From Codonopsis lanceolata (lineage: Eukaryota; Streptophyta; Magnoliopsida; Asterales; Campanulaceae), in the NCBI GenBank assembly GCA_013146195.2, contig CM028381.1:56913546-56977545 (forward strand): DNA of 64,000 bases. Direction: 5' to 3'. The position numbers were made by a program, and so were the translations under genes. The notes under the pieces are model-generated. The model was not told the origin of the DNA. It did not search any database and saw nothing but the letters and a program-made list of their open reading frames with translations. Below are positions 1 through 10,064 of the stretch, in pieces. The stretch's first letter is position 1. Each line of letters opens with the position of its first letter.

Positions 1-1
<1 letters not shown>

Positions 2-46
<45 letters not shown>
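2..46. repeat. (TA)n microsatellite
   Basis: An uninterrupted TA dinucleotide run at the very start of the window, so its true left end is not visible. Confidence 0.97.
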
Positions 47-48
<2 letters not shown>

Positions 49-942
49 ATTTTTTTATAATCTTCCTTAATCTATTTGTAAATTACTAAAATATAATTTA
101 TTTTGAGGCGAAAATAGTATGAAATACTTTCAAAAGAAAAAAAATAGGTATCCAACTCTCAAACCTTTTATGTCGTCAAGAGTGTGTGAAAAGCCTATTG
201 AAAAAAAACCGAACTTTCTACAATCTCCCAATTTACTCGCCCCGAACATGATTATGCCGCTCTTGACGATCATTAATTTGAAAAAAAAAACTACCTTAAA
301 CCGAAAAAATAAAAGAATATTTTTTCTTTTTTAACTCTAGTCGCTGAAAAGAAAAGATAATAATTTTTTATATTGTTACACTAGCGTCGCCTCTAATTTA
401 TTTTTTTCACTAGTGTAACGACACAATCTTTTTCACCAAAAAACAAAGATTTGCAAAATCGTTTTCACCTCTTTTTTTGCCATTTTGTAGAGCTTATGTT
501 TTCTTTAAGAAAGTTGGTTTAAAAAAACAAACGGGTTTTATATATTTCTTTACAACCCAACTTTAAAAAAACAAATTAAAAATTGTTTAAAACCAAAAAT
601 AATAAATAAAAATTTGGGATTGGGTGGCTGTAGCGAGTAAAAATAGAGATAGTAGGAAGTACTGAAGTAGGAACCACCAGGTCCACCACCCTTTAAAAAG
701 CCTATTTACAGGTTAAAGTTCTTAAACTGTATAGTGAAAAGCGCGTCTCCTTAGTTCTTAAGGAAACTTGGCAGAAAAAGATATTGAAATAGAAGTCTAT
801 AAAATGGCAAAGATCGGCCTTAAACTGTGCGAGTGTTTTGTGTTGTTTTTTGGTCGATTGAACGAAGAAATCAATCGTTTGTAGTTAACCGATCGAGCTT
901 GCCGGCCTTTCTCGCTCCCAACCCCGTTCTTATACATTTGTT
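47..942. other. AT-rich stretch without a recognisable gene
   Basis: The stretch is rich in poly-A/T runs and I see no supported coding sequence; the short ORF at 119-334 is Lys/Asn-rich composition noise. It contains a short perfect inverted repeat (375-419, listed separately). The last 150 bases before 943 are less AT-rich and could be the 5' UTR of the fragment that begins there. Confidence 0.6.
375..419. repeat. 10-bp inverted repeat with CACTAG core
   Basis: GTTACACTAG at 375-384 is the exact reverse complement of CTAGTGTAAC at 410-419, with a 25-base loop that contains GCGTCGC. Motifs of the CACTAG/GCGTCGC kind recur in subterminal regions of plant CACTA (En/Spm) transposons, which would fit the transposase-like fragments downstream. 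That link is an inference, because no complete CACTA terminus was found. Confidence 0.5.
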
Positions 943-1990
943 TTGAACATGGATACGAATAAATCTATTGTTCAAAATGATGATGTTAAGGATGATAGTA
1001 AGGGCTCCATTCCTCCTCAATTCATTGAGAATGGACCTATTTGTAAAGGTGATGGTTCAAAAAATGACAGTATTGTTCAAAATGATGTGAACAGTGAAAA
1101 TGCAGCGCCCATGTTGCCATTAGGGTGGGGTGGAGGCTCGGAATCATACCCAGAACGGCCTGATTACAGTGATGAGGAAGTAAGTGATGAATTTGGTAAT
1201 TTATTCAAATTCCCCCTTTTCTTACTCTTTACATGTGTGTGGGTATATCATATATGTGTGTATATGGTAATTTGTTGGGGATTACATTTTTATTTTATTT
1301 TTTTAGCAAATTTTGCACGTTTTGGGGCTGTGAATTGTCAAGATTGGATATTTATACAAGCAAATTTTGTACCTTTTAAGTTGACTAATAAAGTAACTTT
1401 CGTAATTACCTTATTGTATTACTCTCTCAGTTCCACTGTTCCAGGTAAATAGTTTTCGTTTGAAAATCATTTTTTTAAAAGAAAAATATAATTTTAGTAA
1501 TTTATTAGTAATAAAATGATATTTTTTTATCTTAATTTTTAAAAATTGACTCTTTAAACGAAACGTCCAAAAATAAAATAGTAGACTCTTTTGACCAGAA
1601 TAAAAAGTATTATTTTATTTTTATTTTTATATTTTTGAATCATTAATCAATTGAGTTTATGACTGAAGTTGTCTTCAATAATTAAAAAATTAATCTCAAA
1701 TGACATTTTTGTTTACCACACTTTAAGAAAATGTGTGGTTTTTATGTGGTCTTTGGTTATTGGGTATAAAAATTAAAAGTGAGATTTAAACGATATAATT
1801 GTATTTTTTATCTACTAGTACAATCATAGTGTAAAATAGTATCGTAAATTTTTAAAACATTTTGTATACGTATTCAATCGATTTAACAACTTAATTTTTG
1901 AGTTAATAGAAACTAATATTAAGTATTATAGCTACCATGTTGTGATAATTAAATTAATTTTTAAAATAATATTATGCGACTTAAATAATT
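943..1990 (+). pseudogene. Module X copy 1: acidic exon fragment plus intron-like tail
   Basis: An ORF starting at 943 encodes an acidic, Asn/Asp/Ser-rich segment (about 84 residues) up to roughly 1193, where GGTAATTTATT looks like a splice donor. A pyrimidine-rich stretch ending TTTTTTTAG at about 1305 looks like an acceptor. The following 700 bases are AT-rich. From about 1295 onward the sequence recurs with high similarity at 3437-4130. I do not recognise the protein. Because it is repeatedly paired with module Y it may be the start of an internally deleted transposase-like gene. No catalytic domain is visible, so this is a duplicated gene fragment rather than a working gene. Confidence 0.45.
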
Positions 1991-2015
1991 ATTTTCTTGT
2001 GATAGTCAAATAATA

Positions 2016-2258
2016 CTCCCACCGTTTATGAGTTAGTATCCTAACCCAGTACACCATTAGAGAAAAAAAAAATTAATTGTATTATAAATATTGGTGAAGC
2101 ATGCAGTTTCCTTTAATACTTTTGAGTATGTGGCCATAATTAAAGTAACTAGAAAAAGTAAGGGTAAAGTGGTAAAATGTTTTTCTAAAAAGTTTTGAAA
2201 GATAACATTATTTTAAAAGCGGATAAAAAAGCGATAATTTGAAAACGAGAAGGAGGCG
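2016..2258. mobile_element. MITE, family 1 (copy a)
   Basis: The left end reads CTCCCACCGTTTATGAGT and the right end, reverse-complemented, begins CGCCTCCTTCTCGTTTTCAA. The interior (ATTATAAATATTGGTG, then GTGGCCATAATTAAAG, then AAAGTGGTAAAATG) matches the copy at 11,650-11,904 in the same order. Stowaway-like MITEs have CTCCCTCCGT-type ends. It has no coding capacity. Confidence 0.6.
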
Positions 2259-2654
2259 AATATTTCTAAAATTCGGGTAGACAAATTCCTTATTTGTATT
2301 ATTTCTACTTTTCTTTGTATCTTGTAAATGATGTAAATTTTAATTTTTTTTAACACTAGTTTCATCGTGATGAAATTTTCACAAACAAGCGGAGGAAGAG
2401 GTGGATATCGATTACTAATGTTTTTTGTTCGATTCTTCTATAAACTTTTATTTTTCTTTTCACAATCTTTAAATGATTTCATTTTTATAAAACACCACTC
2501 TTTTTTGCCCATGCGCCTCTTGAAACCGGGGTTGGCCCTAGGGGTGGTTGGAGGTTCTTGTCATGGGTCCCAATTTTTAAAGGCGTAAATGTTTAAGTAC
2601 TACCTTATATTTGTTATACATATATTATAATGTTAAAAAAATTTATAATTAAAT

Positions 2655-2720
2655 GTCTTTATCTAGTGGTTAAGACCTTTATGATTTAAGGTAATGGTCT
2701 CATGTTCGAATCCCAGGTAA
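2655..2720 (+). repeat. tRNA-like promoter (SINE head?) upstream of module Y1
   Basis: TAGTGGTTAAGACC resembles a pol III A box and GTTCGAATCCC a B box, about 35 bases apart. Those are the two internal promoter elements of tRNA genes and tRNA-derived SINEs. No cloverleaf with paired acceptor stem is apparent, so it is not called a tRNA gene. A similar A/B pair occurs upstream of the inverted module Y at 11,400-11,470. Confidence 0.45.
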
Positions 2721-2739
2721 AACAACAATGTGCAGATGG

Positions 2740-3085
2740 AGTAGAAAGTCTAAGAAATGACTTATTTAAGTGGTCAACATTCGATCCACGTCGTAGAGAC
2801 TTTATTGTTCCAAATGATAATGGTTCACAAGTAGAGCAAGGGGATAGCGGCGGTGGCGGTAGAATTGCGAGACAAATTATTGGAAATGTTAGTGTAAATT
2901 TAGTTATTTTCTTACATTCTTTTATTGTTTTACATACATATTTAACTAATATTCATAATGATCATAGACTCAGAAATACGGTTTTGACATCGGATTTTGA
3001 TTTGTTTTTTTTATGACAGTCTAATAGGGCATCTTCTGACGCTTCCCTGTCAACACCACGATCACACCATCTTCCAAACAATAGT
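2740..3085 (+). pseudogene. Module Y copy 1: C-terminal exon fragments
   Basis: This copy has one exon-like stretch with a Gly-rich stretch (GDSGGGG) followed by IARQIIG. Then come an AT-rich intron-like spacer and the acceptor ATGACAG at about 3019, followed by an exon starting SNRAS. The same order recurs in Y2 (4324-4881) and, inverted, in Y3 (10,773-11,330). In Y1 the second exon is cut short and runs into module X2, so the coiled-coil tail seen in Y2 is missing. The tail and exon layout are reminiscent of C-terminal parts of plant Ptta/En/Spm-type transposase genes, but I cannot confirm that from sequence alone. Confidence 0.45.
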
Positions 3086-3089
3086 CAGC

Positions 3090-4130
3090 AAGTGGATAGC
3101 GATGTGAACAATGAAAATGCAGAGTTTGATGACTTTGATGAGTTTGATGACAGTGATGATGACGGTGATGAGGTTATTGTGGTTGCTGACAGTGGTAATT
3201 TATTCCAATTCCCCTTTCTTACTTTATTGTTACTCTAGCCCAGATCTCCTGTACTTCACTGTCAAGGTAATTACCTGCACCACTTTATCTTTACTATCAG
3301 ATCTCAATCAATGGTTAAGATGAAAAAGCAGACACCAAGTGATACATAAAGCCGCATTGCAAGATCTCCTGAACTGTTACATGTGTAATGTCGCATATGT
3401 GTGTATATCGTACTTTGTTGGGGATTACATGTTTTTTTTTTTTTTGGCAAATTTTGCACGTTTTGGGGCTGTGAATTGTCAAGATTGGATATTTATAGAA
3501 GCAAATTTTGCACCTTTTAAGTTGATTAATAAAGTAACTTTCATAATTACCTTATTGTATTACTCTCTCAGTTCTAGGTAAATAGTTTTTGTTTGAAAAT
3601 CATTTTTTTTAAAGAAAATGATAATTATAATAATTTATTAGTAATAAAATAATACTTTTTTATCTTAATTTTTAAAAATTGACTCTTTAAGCGAAATATC
3701 CAAAAATGAAATAGTAGACTTTTTGACCAGAATAAAGAGAGTATTATTTTATTTTCATTTTTACATTTTTGAATCTTTAATCAATTGAGTTTATGACTGA
3801 AGTTGTCTTGAATAATTAAAAAATTAATATCAAATGACATTTTTGTTTACCAAACTTTAAGAAAATGTGTGGTTTTTATGTGGTCTTTGGTTATTGGATA
3901 TAAAAATTAAAAATGAGATTTAAATGATATAATTGTATTATTTATCTACTAGTACAATCATAGTGTAATTAAAATAATATCGTAAAATTTAAAAAAACAT
4001 TTTGTCTACGTATTCAATCGATTTAACAACTTAATTTTTGAGTTAATAGAAACTAATATTCAGTATTATAGCTACCATGTTGTGATAATTAAATTAATTT
4101 TTAAAATAATATTACCTTATTCGGTATTAT
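3090..4130 (+). pseudogene. Module X copy 2
   Basis: It begins with an Asp/Glu-rich exon fragment (runs of DDFDEFDD type) up to about 3194 and the same GGTAATTTATT donor-like site as X1. The AT-rich tail from about 3437 matches 1295-1990 closely. It is fused directly behind the truncated module Y1. There is no full ORF, and the function is unknown. Confidence 0.45.
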
Positions 4131-4169
4131 AGCTACCATGTGGTGGAAAATTTTACGTACTACCTTATA

Positions 4170-4315
4170 GTTCCTCCGTGTTGGAATAATTGTTTTGTTT
4201 TTCTTTTTGCTCAATTTCAAAATACTAGTTATATTTCAAAACTTAAAAAAAAAACACTTTTATCGTTTTATCCTTACTTTTTCTACTTATTTTTTTCATT
4301 TTACCCTTAATGTTA
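4170..4315. mobile_element. MITE, family 1 (copy b, truncated)
   Basis: It starts GTTCCTCCGTG and carries the family-1 interior (TTTCAAAACTTAAAAAAA, then TTTTATCCTTACTTTTT), but the second terminus is missing before module Y2. It occupies the same place between X2 and Y2 that copy a occupies between X1 and Y1. Confidence 0.5.
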
Positions 4316-4323
4316 CAGTCGAG

Positions 4324-4881
4324 CCACAAGGTTTTAAGATGTCAACATTCCGTCCACCACATAGAGACACTAATGTTCCAAATGATAACGGTTCACAAGT
4401 AGAACAAGGGGATAGCGGCGGTGGCGGTAGCATTGCGAGACAAATTATTGGAGATGTTAGTGTAAATTTAGTGCTTTTCTTACATTTTTTTATTGTTTTA
4501 AATACATATTTAACTAATATTCATAATGATCATAGACTCAAAAATACGGTCCTGATATCGGATTTTGACTTCTTGTTTTAATGACAGTCTAATAGGGCAT
4601 CTTCTGAGGCTTCCCTGTCGACACCACGATCACATCATCTACCAAACAATAGTCAGCAGGTGGCGCGCATCGAGTCCTTACAAGTTCAGTTGGCTCAGCG
4701 TGAACAAGTTATACAGCAGATGAAAGCGCAAATCAATGCCCTCAGACAGACGAATAGTAGCGGTACTAGCATTGCGGGACAAAATCACCGAAAGCGTTGG
4801 TCGAAGCTGAAGGTTTGGAGATTGTTGACAAAAAAGAAACAGCCTAGAGATACGAAGGATCCTAACGACCATGGAAGCTAA
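4324..4881 (+). pseudogene. Module Y copy 2 with coiled-coil C-terminus
   Basis: The exon-like part from about 4338 to about 4450 carries GDSGGGGSIARQIIG. A spacer with an acceptor (AATGACAG, about 4587) follows, then an exon encoding SNRASSEASLSTPRSHH. After that a heptad-type helix (IESLQVQLAQREQVIQQMKA) leads to a basic tail and a stop at 4879-4881. Downstream AATAAAATG at about 4920 could be a poly(A) signal. This is the most complete Y copy. It is probably the last exons of a transposon-borne gene; the family is not certain. Confidence 0.5.
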
Positions 4882-5390
4882 TAAGGCGCTGCAAAAATAT
4901 ATGATTTGATATTGCATGTAATAAAATGATTAAGTTTTTGGAAAATGGTGGAGCTGTTCTTTCTGCAATATTCCTAGTTATTTGATAAAACTAGTATTTC
5001 TTTATGTTCATTCGCAAACAAAAGTTTTACTAAAGTCTAAAGTCATGGCAGACGTGATCAAATTTGACATATATAGCTCATTGTTTTTCTGCAATTACAA
5101 TCATACGTCGAATGTAAAAGACAGGGAGACTTGCACAGCCATGGAAACAATTCACATTAATAGAATTGGAACTTAACACTTTAGTTAAAGTTCAAACTGA
5201 TAGAAGCAGCCTGACAATTTTTATTGCTTCATGTCAGCCCCGATTCATATATCCGTTGCTTGTAATAAATGAATGTGGCATAGAAGAGGTTCAGCTGAGT
5301 TGTTGGTTGTTCAATTATTAATTCTCCTTCTATTAAGAGCACAGATATTCCATAACATATATAGATTTTGAATAAGTTTTTGTAACACCT
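4882..5390. other. No gene seen
   Basis: AT-rich spacer following module Y2. Short ORFs on both strands have no recognisable domain and unremarkable composition. Confidence 0.5.
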
Positions 5391-5394
5391 TCGT

Positions 5395-5600
5395 ACGGAT
5401 CTTAAAATGAAAATTTGGTACATATTTTTCTTTAATCGTCATACACGTAATTTGTAGTGTTAAGAACGTACTACAAATTACGTTCTTTGTGATTTTGAAA
5501 AAAATAATATAAACTATACGTCAAATTTCATTTGAAAAACACTAGACTCTAAAAGTCAGACCAAGAGAATAATTTCATTTACAAAACAAGTGGACTATAA
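5395..5600. mobile_element. MITE, family 2 (uninterrupted partial copy)
   Basis: It contains a near-perfect hairpin (ACGTAATTTGTAG, short loop, CTACAAATTACGT) at about 5446-5485, followed by CTTTGTGATTTTGAAAA and CATTTGAAAAACACTAGAC. The same blocks occur in the same order in the copy at 6388-7953, where they are separated by an insertion. The outer terminus is degraded. Confidence 0.55.
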
Positions 5601-5679
5601 ATTACCTTTCTTTACTTACGGACGTCGACTTTTCAAAACGTGTTCACATCACCGTATGGTCCATAACTAGACTTGACAA

Positions 5680-6060
5680 TTATAACTCATTACCCATTAA
5701 TCCACCCAATCAAACCCACTAATTTATTACCCAATTCAACTCATTAATATTTTTGGATTGAAGCGGTAACCCGTTTCGACTCAATAATATTAATGAGTTG
5801 GGTGATGTCGGGTTAAAGCAGGTCGGACCCGTTACCTATTTCAATCCCTAACTTTTTATGCTACGAATTTATGTTTGGCAGCTGGGGGGGGAAGTTGGAG
5901 ACGGGTCGACCCGCTTTAACCCGACTCATTTTGATACCACTCATTTCAACTCGTTTGACATTTGGGCTCTAACGGATTTCGATCCGTTTCAACCCATTAC
6001 ACTTTCCAACTCAACCCAACTCACCAAATTACGAGGACTATACATAACTAATGCCACCTT
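5680..6060. repeat. Degenerate inverted-repeat region rich in CCCATTAA/CGGGTT motifs
   Basis: CGGGTTAAAGCAGGTCGGAC near 5808 is nearly the reverse complement of the sequence at about 5901-5923 (GGGTCGACCCGCTTTAACCC). Several shorter TCATTAAT/ATTAATGA pairs flank it. It is probably a worn non-autonomous DNA element; no termini are defined. Confidence 0.4.
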
Positions 6061-6387
6061 GACCAATTTCGTATAATAATAGTCCATTGGACCATTTAAT
6101 TACTTTGAAAGTATCAAATATATTACTGAAGTGTCGTTTTGATAAGTTGTAATGCCCACCACAAGAATCCTATTACCATCTACCTACACACAATTTCTTC
6201 AAACAATGACTTTGAATACTCATTTGCATTTTGTATGATAATTGGCACTATAAAAGGTAGAAGTTATTTAACAACATTAATTTTGGAACAAAAGTAGTAT
6301 GTCTTAGGTAAATAATAATTGATTTTCAATTATAGATGCAATATTTAAAACACTATCAATAACAATTCCTAGAATTTTGAAAAAATA

Positions 6388-7953
6388 GTGTACTCACCCA
6401 GTTCCTAAATTATTGTTTTGGTTGACTTTTTAAGTTAAACATGGTATTTTTAAATGAAAATTTTGAGTATATTCTTTTTTTAATCGCAATGCATGTAATT
6501 TGTAGTGCTACAAAAGTACTACAAATTACGTTCTTTGTGATTTTGAAAATAATAATAATAACAAATAGGGTGAATTTCCCACATAGTCCATAAACTTTTT
6601 GCATCTTTTGCAATTGGTCCTTTATCGACCTAAATGGACCTTGTACTTCTTATATTAAGGAATTAGTACCTCTTTTAAATTTCATCAATTTTTAACCGTT
6701 AATTTTAAACACATGCTTCACACGTCAATTTTAGCTTGCGTAAAATCGTAACTTCCAGTTCAAATTGAGACATCATTCATCACTCTTCTCACAGTTGTAG
6801 TCCAACCATGGCGTCTAGTACTAGTAATTGATATCACAGCAACACCCATCCCAAATCACCAAATCCGGTTCGAATTATTAATACTATAAATTAAGTTAGC
6901 AAGACACGATTTTTTAACGAAAATAGACACAGACACCGGCCAACAATTGGGAAAAATAGAAATAATAATTGACATAATTGCAACACCCATCTCAAATAAA
7001 GAAAACCCAACTCAAGTTATCAACTATGTTTTCAATTAAGCGATCAACTAATTAAATTTTGTTACCGAAAACTAATTGCCAAGAGCAATCTGATCACAAG
7101 TGATGGAATTATCCCAATCGGGAATATGCTAGGTAGGAGAGAGAATTCAAAAGCCCAGGTTCTTGATTTTGAAGGTCATGGTTAGAGAGACCCATGTCTT
7201 CAAATCCATCACAAACTTGTTCCGCGTCTTGTACACATATAGTGGTGGCGTTAATGGCTTCAGTTTGTAAGGAATCTCAGGGGGGCATGAAGAGAGATAA
7301 TCAAGAAAAAGTGCTGCTTAAAGAAGGGCATATTCCAAAAATATGTTTTGATTAGGCCAAACGTTGTTGCACCATCATAAATACATGGAAAAAATTGGAG
7401 AGTTTACTTTGACTAGGTCCTGCCTCTGGACACGAATTCTACTCGGGGAACTTGTAGAGCTTTTAGAAAAGTGCGTTGAACTAACAGTCCTCTCGGGCCA
7501 ATCTAGACACATGATATCTATCCATCCATCTAGCTGCCAAGTAAACAAACCATATAATCAAAATCAACCACCCCGATAATAATTCTCACAAATCCGTTTA
7601 TCCTTCTACCTTAATTGCAACCAGATCCAATCTTTGAGAAAGAAATTACATAGATTTAAAGGAATAGTCCATGTACTAATGTAAATGGAATTGACTATTT
7701 TATCCCTAGGCAAAAACACGTGAGAGACACGTGCATGTATTTAACGATATAAATTTGACGAAATTGAACAAAAGACTAATTGCATTTAATGGAATAGTAA
7801 AAGAATTCAATTTTTTTCGAATTTCAGTACTAGGACCAATCGCAAAAATAACAAAAAGTTCAGTGACCATTTGTAGAAGTCGAATTTTATTTGAAAAACA
7901 CCTAGACTCCAAAAATCAAACCGAGATTATAATTTTGGAGCGGAAGGAGTAAT
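6388..7953. mobile_element. MITE, family 2, split by an insertion
   Basis: The left end (TACTCACCCAGTTCCTAAAT at about 6388) and the right end at about 7953, reverse-complemented (TACTCCTTCCGCTCCAAAAT), form a terminal inverted repeat. The internal hairpin and GTGATTTTGAAAA block lie at 6490-6560, whereas TTTGAAAAACACCTAGACTC lies at about 7890. In the uninterrupted copy at 5395-5600 these are adjacent, which shows that about 1.3 kb was inserted here. Confidence 0.65.
6578..7870. mobile_element. 1.3-kb element with long terminal inverted repeats
   Basis: The left end (ATAGTCCATAAACTTTTTGC, then TTTTGCAATTGGTCC) matches the reverse complement of the right end (TGGTCACTGAACTTTTTG, then TTTTTGCGATTGGTCC). 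Similarity continues inward for roughly 150 bases on each side (TTTCATCAATTTTTAACC against TTTCGTCAAATTTATATC). TIRs of this length suggest a Mutator-like or foldback-type non-autonomous transposon. The interior (about 6760-7690) has no ORF of note but is less AT-rich and could be captured host DNA; nothing in it was recognised. Confidence 0.6.
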
Positions 7954-8317
7954 ATTTATAAATCTTTGGTGAAATTTTAAACGATCTGACCAAGAAAATT
8001 CAATGTGGCAATTATTTCTTTTGGAATGGAGGGAGTACATAATTATAGGTTTCCAAAAAAGAAAAAAAATTCATGGTATCCATAATTTATCTATGTACAA
8101 TATCATAGATTCGTGGACACATGGCATTGACGAGTGACCGAGAGAGCAAGCAAACTTGGAAGCCTAGGTCGACCAAGGCCACCTGAGCAACCACGTCGCC
8201 TTATGGACTCGGCCAACTTATCCCCTTCCGGTTCACCAGCACTTCAATGTCGCACACTTAAATATAGAAAGTGCTGAATTCAGGAATAATATTGATCGGT
8301 GTCTAAAATTTTAATTA
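7954..8317. other. No gene; stray MITE terminus
   Basis: GGAATGGAGGGAGTA at about 8024-8038 is a Stowaway-type right terminus without an obvious partner. The rest is non-coding spacer. Confidence 0.4.
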
Positions 8318-8586
8318 CTCCCACCGTACTAAAATATATGACATTTTGATGTTTTTTATACAGATCAAGAAAATATATTGTAAAGACTAAACTGTTTATA
8401 TATATCCAAACATTAATGAGGTGTTTTGATAATTTTTGCCCAAAGAGTCAAACACTAGTACGAAGTCAATATATATGAGTAGAATTAACAAAAAAAGAAA
8501 AAAGTTCCTTAAAAATTAGAAAGTGTCATCTATTTTAGAACAAAAAAACTTTCTCAAAACGTCATATATTTTGGGACAAAGGAATT
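8318..8586. mobile_element. Stowaway-like MITE
   Basis: The left end CTCCCACCGTACTAAAATAT and the right end ATATTTTGGGACAAAGGAAT are imperfect inverted repeats, followed inward by ATGACATTTTG against AAACGTCAT. A TA dinucleotide precedes the left end, as expected for this superfamily. The length is about 270 bp and there is no ORF. Confidence 0.65.
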
Positions 8587-8930
8587 ATTACATAAAAAAT
8601 TAGAAATTACAATTATCTTTAACACGTTATCATACGTTGAAAACACGTAATTACGTCATCATCACTAATATTCATTAAAATATATTTTTGAATATAATAT
8701 AAAAGAGAATCATTTAAAAATTGATCGGACATTCGATTTCGTAAATCTGTCTTAACAATATTCATTACGGAGAATTTGGGAGGGGTCCAATGAATTTTTT
8801 TTTTATGGGTCCAATTGTCAAATATCACAAATCTACTCCCAATTTTTTTTTTCTTGGGCGGTGTCCATGTACACCCACCCCTACTACTCATGTGGATCCG
8901 CCACTGAGTGACGGTTCTCGATTTTGGCCA

Positions 8931-9758
8931 TGTAAGAACAATAGTAGCTAGGATTCTTAAAATTACCAATGCAGTTTCCAATGTAGCTTCTGATGAAGCT
9001 ACAATGGAAGTCACAATGGTTAGAAAAGTTCAAAATAGCGGAAGACTTAATAACAGAAGCACAAACAAATACCAAACAACCTACAAGCCTATGCTTGTAG
9101 ATCTAGCCTCATGGTCAAAAAGATTTCACTAAAAAATATGATTTGTTTTGCAAAAACTATGTGAAATCACCAAACAAAACACTCTCACAAGACAACAAGT
9201 CTTGGAGAGTAAAAAAAAAAGACCACAGAAAAACAGATACAACAAACGTAGGAAGAAATAAACAGCTTCCTAAAACAGCTAGGAAGACAAAACAACACCA
9301 GTACTCAATGTAGCTTCGAATGTTATAAAATTCGAAGCTACAATCAAAATCTGCACACTTCTGAAAACTGAAACTGCTTCGGGATCTGATTTCTGCTTCT
9401 GAATTTTCTTCTCTCTCTCTCAATGTGTATCTTCAGCCGTTACCCACGTCTTCTATTTATAATGTGGAGGAAACCTACACACAAAGAAGGAATCCAACTT
9501 TAAGAAGGGCAAGGATTAAAATTAGAAATAAAATCAACTACCTCAGATACTAGATTTTCTTACCATATTAATAAGGACTCTAAGGCACGATATTTATAAG
9601 GATTTTGACATAGATTTTGTTTACAAAGACAACTCCTAAGATTTAGGACCAAGAAACCACAAATCTAAAGGAATATTTTGTTTCCAAAATTGTCTAACCT
9701 TAGGGACCAAGAAAGGAGAAACAAAATTAAAATAGGTCATGCCTATTTTACCCTTACA
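8931..9758 (-). repeat. 3' LTR of a minus-strand LTR retrotransposon
   Basis: Read on the minus strand it starts TGTAAGGG and ends CTTACA, so the edges are TG...CA with a short inverted repeat (TGTAAG/CTTACA). It is preceded on the minus strand by a purine run, AAAGGGGGATAT (plus 9759-9771), typical of a polypurine tract. A TATA box and a CT-rich leader occur inside. The length is 828 bp. Only this LTR is present, so no pairing check is possible. Confidence 0.6.
9452..9461 (-). promoter_or_regulatory. LTR TATA box
   Basis: On the minus strand this reads TATAAATAGA and is followed about 40-50 bases downstream by a CT-rich (GAGAGAGAGAGA on the minus strand) leader, as expected for an LTR promoter. 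Confidence 0.5.
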
Positions 9759-10064
9759 ATATCCCCCTTTGTTGAGCCTTTCTGGTCAAATAATATGACA
9801 AGAGTTGTCACATATTCAACACAACCAAGCTCCTTCAAAAATCTGCAAATGTTAGTAAAAACTCCCCTTGAATTTATCAACCAGAAGAAAGTTATTAACT
9901 AAGAAAAAATGCAGCAGACTACTAAGTATGTAATATCCCAAAACAGTTATGCAAAAATCCCACAGATCAGAGCTTATTATAGACCAAAGTATATCAATGA
10001 GCAGACAGAAAAATTCAGATTACAAGCAAGAAACAAAAACAGAAGTTCTGACATCAGTTTCTTC

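Larger units (their letters stand above)
1295..4130 (+). repeat. Local X-Y-X-Y segmental duplication
   Basis: Module X is present at 943-1990 and 3090-4130; the shared segment begins GCAAATTTTGCACG at 1306 and about 3448. Module Y is present at about 2740-3085 and 4324-4881. The X-X spacing is about 2.14 kb and the Y-Y spacing about 1.57 kb, so indels, including a MITE between X1 and Y1, occurred after or during the duplication. Confidence 0.75.

Noticed and set aside
119..334. 71-codon ORF in the first AT-rich stretch
   Set aside because: Lys/Asn/Phe-rich composition, no start context, no domain; expected by chance in poly-A/T DNA.
2655..2720. Functional tRNA gene
   Set aside because: A and B boxes are present, but no paired acceptor stem or complete cloverleaf is visible.
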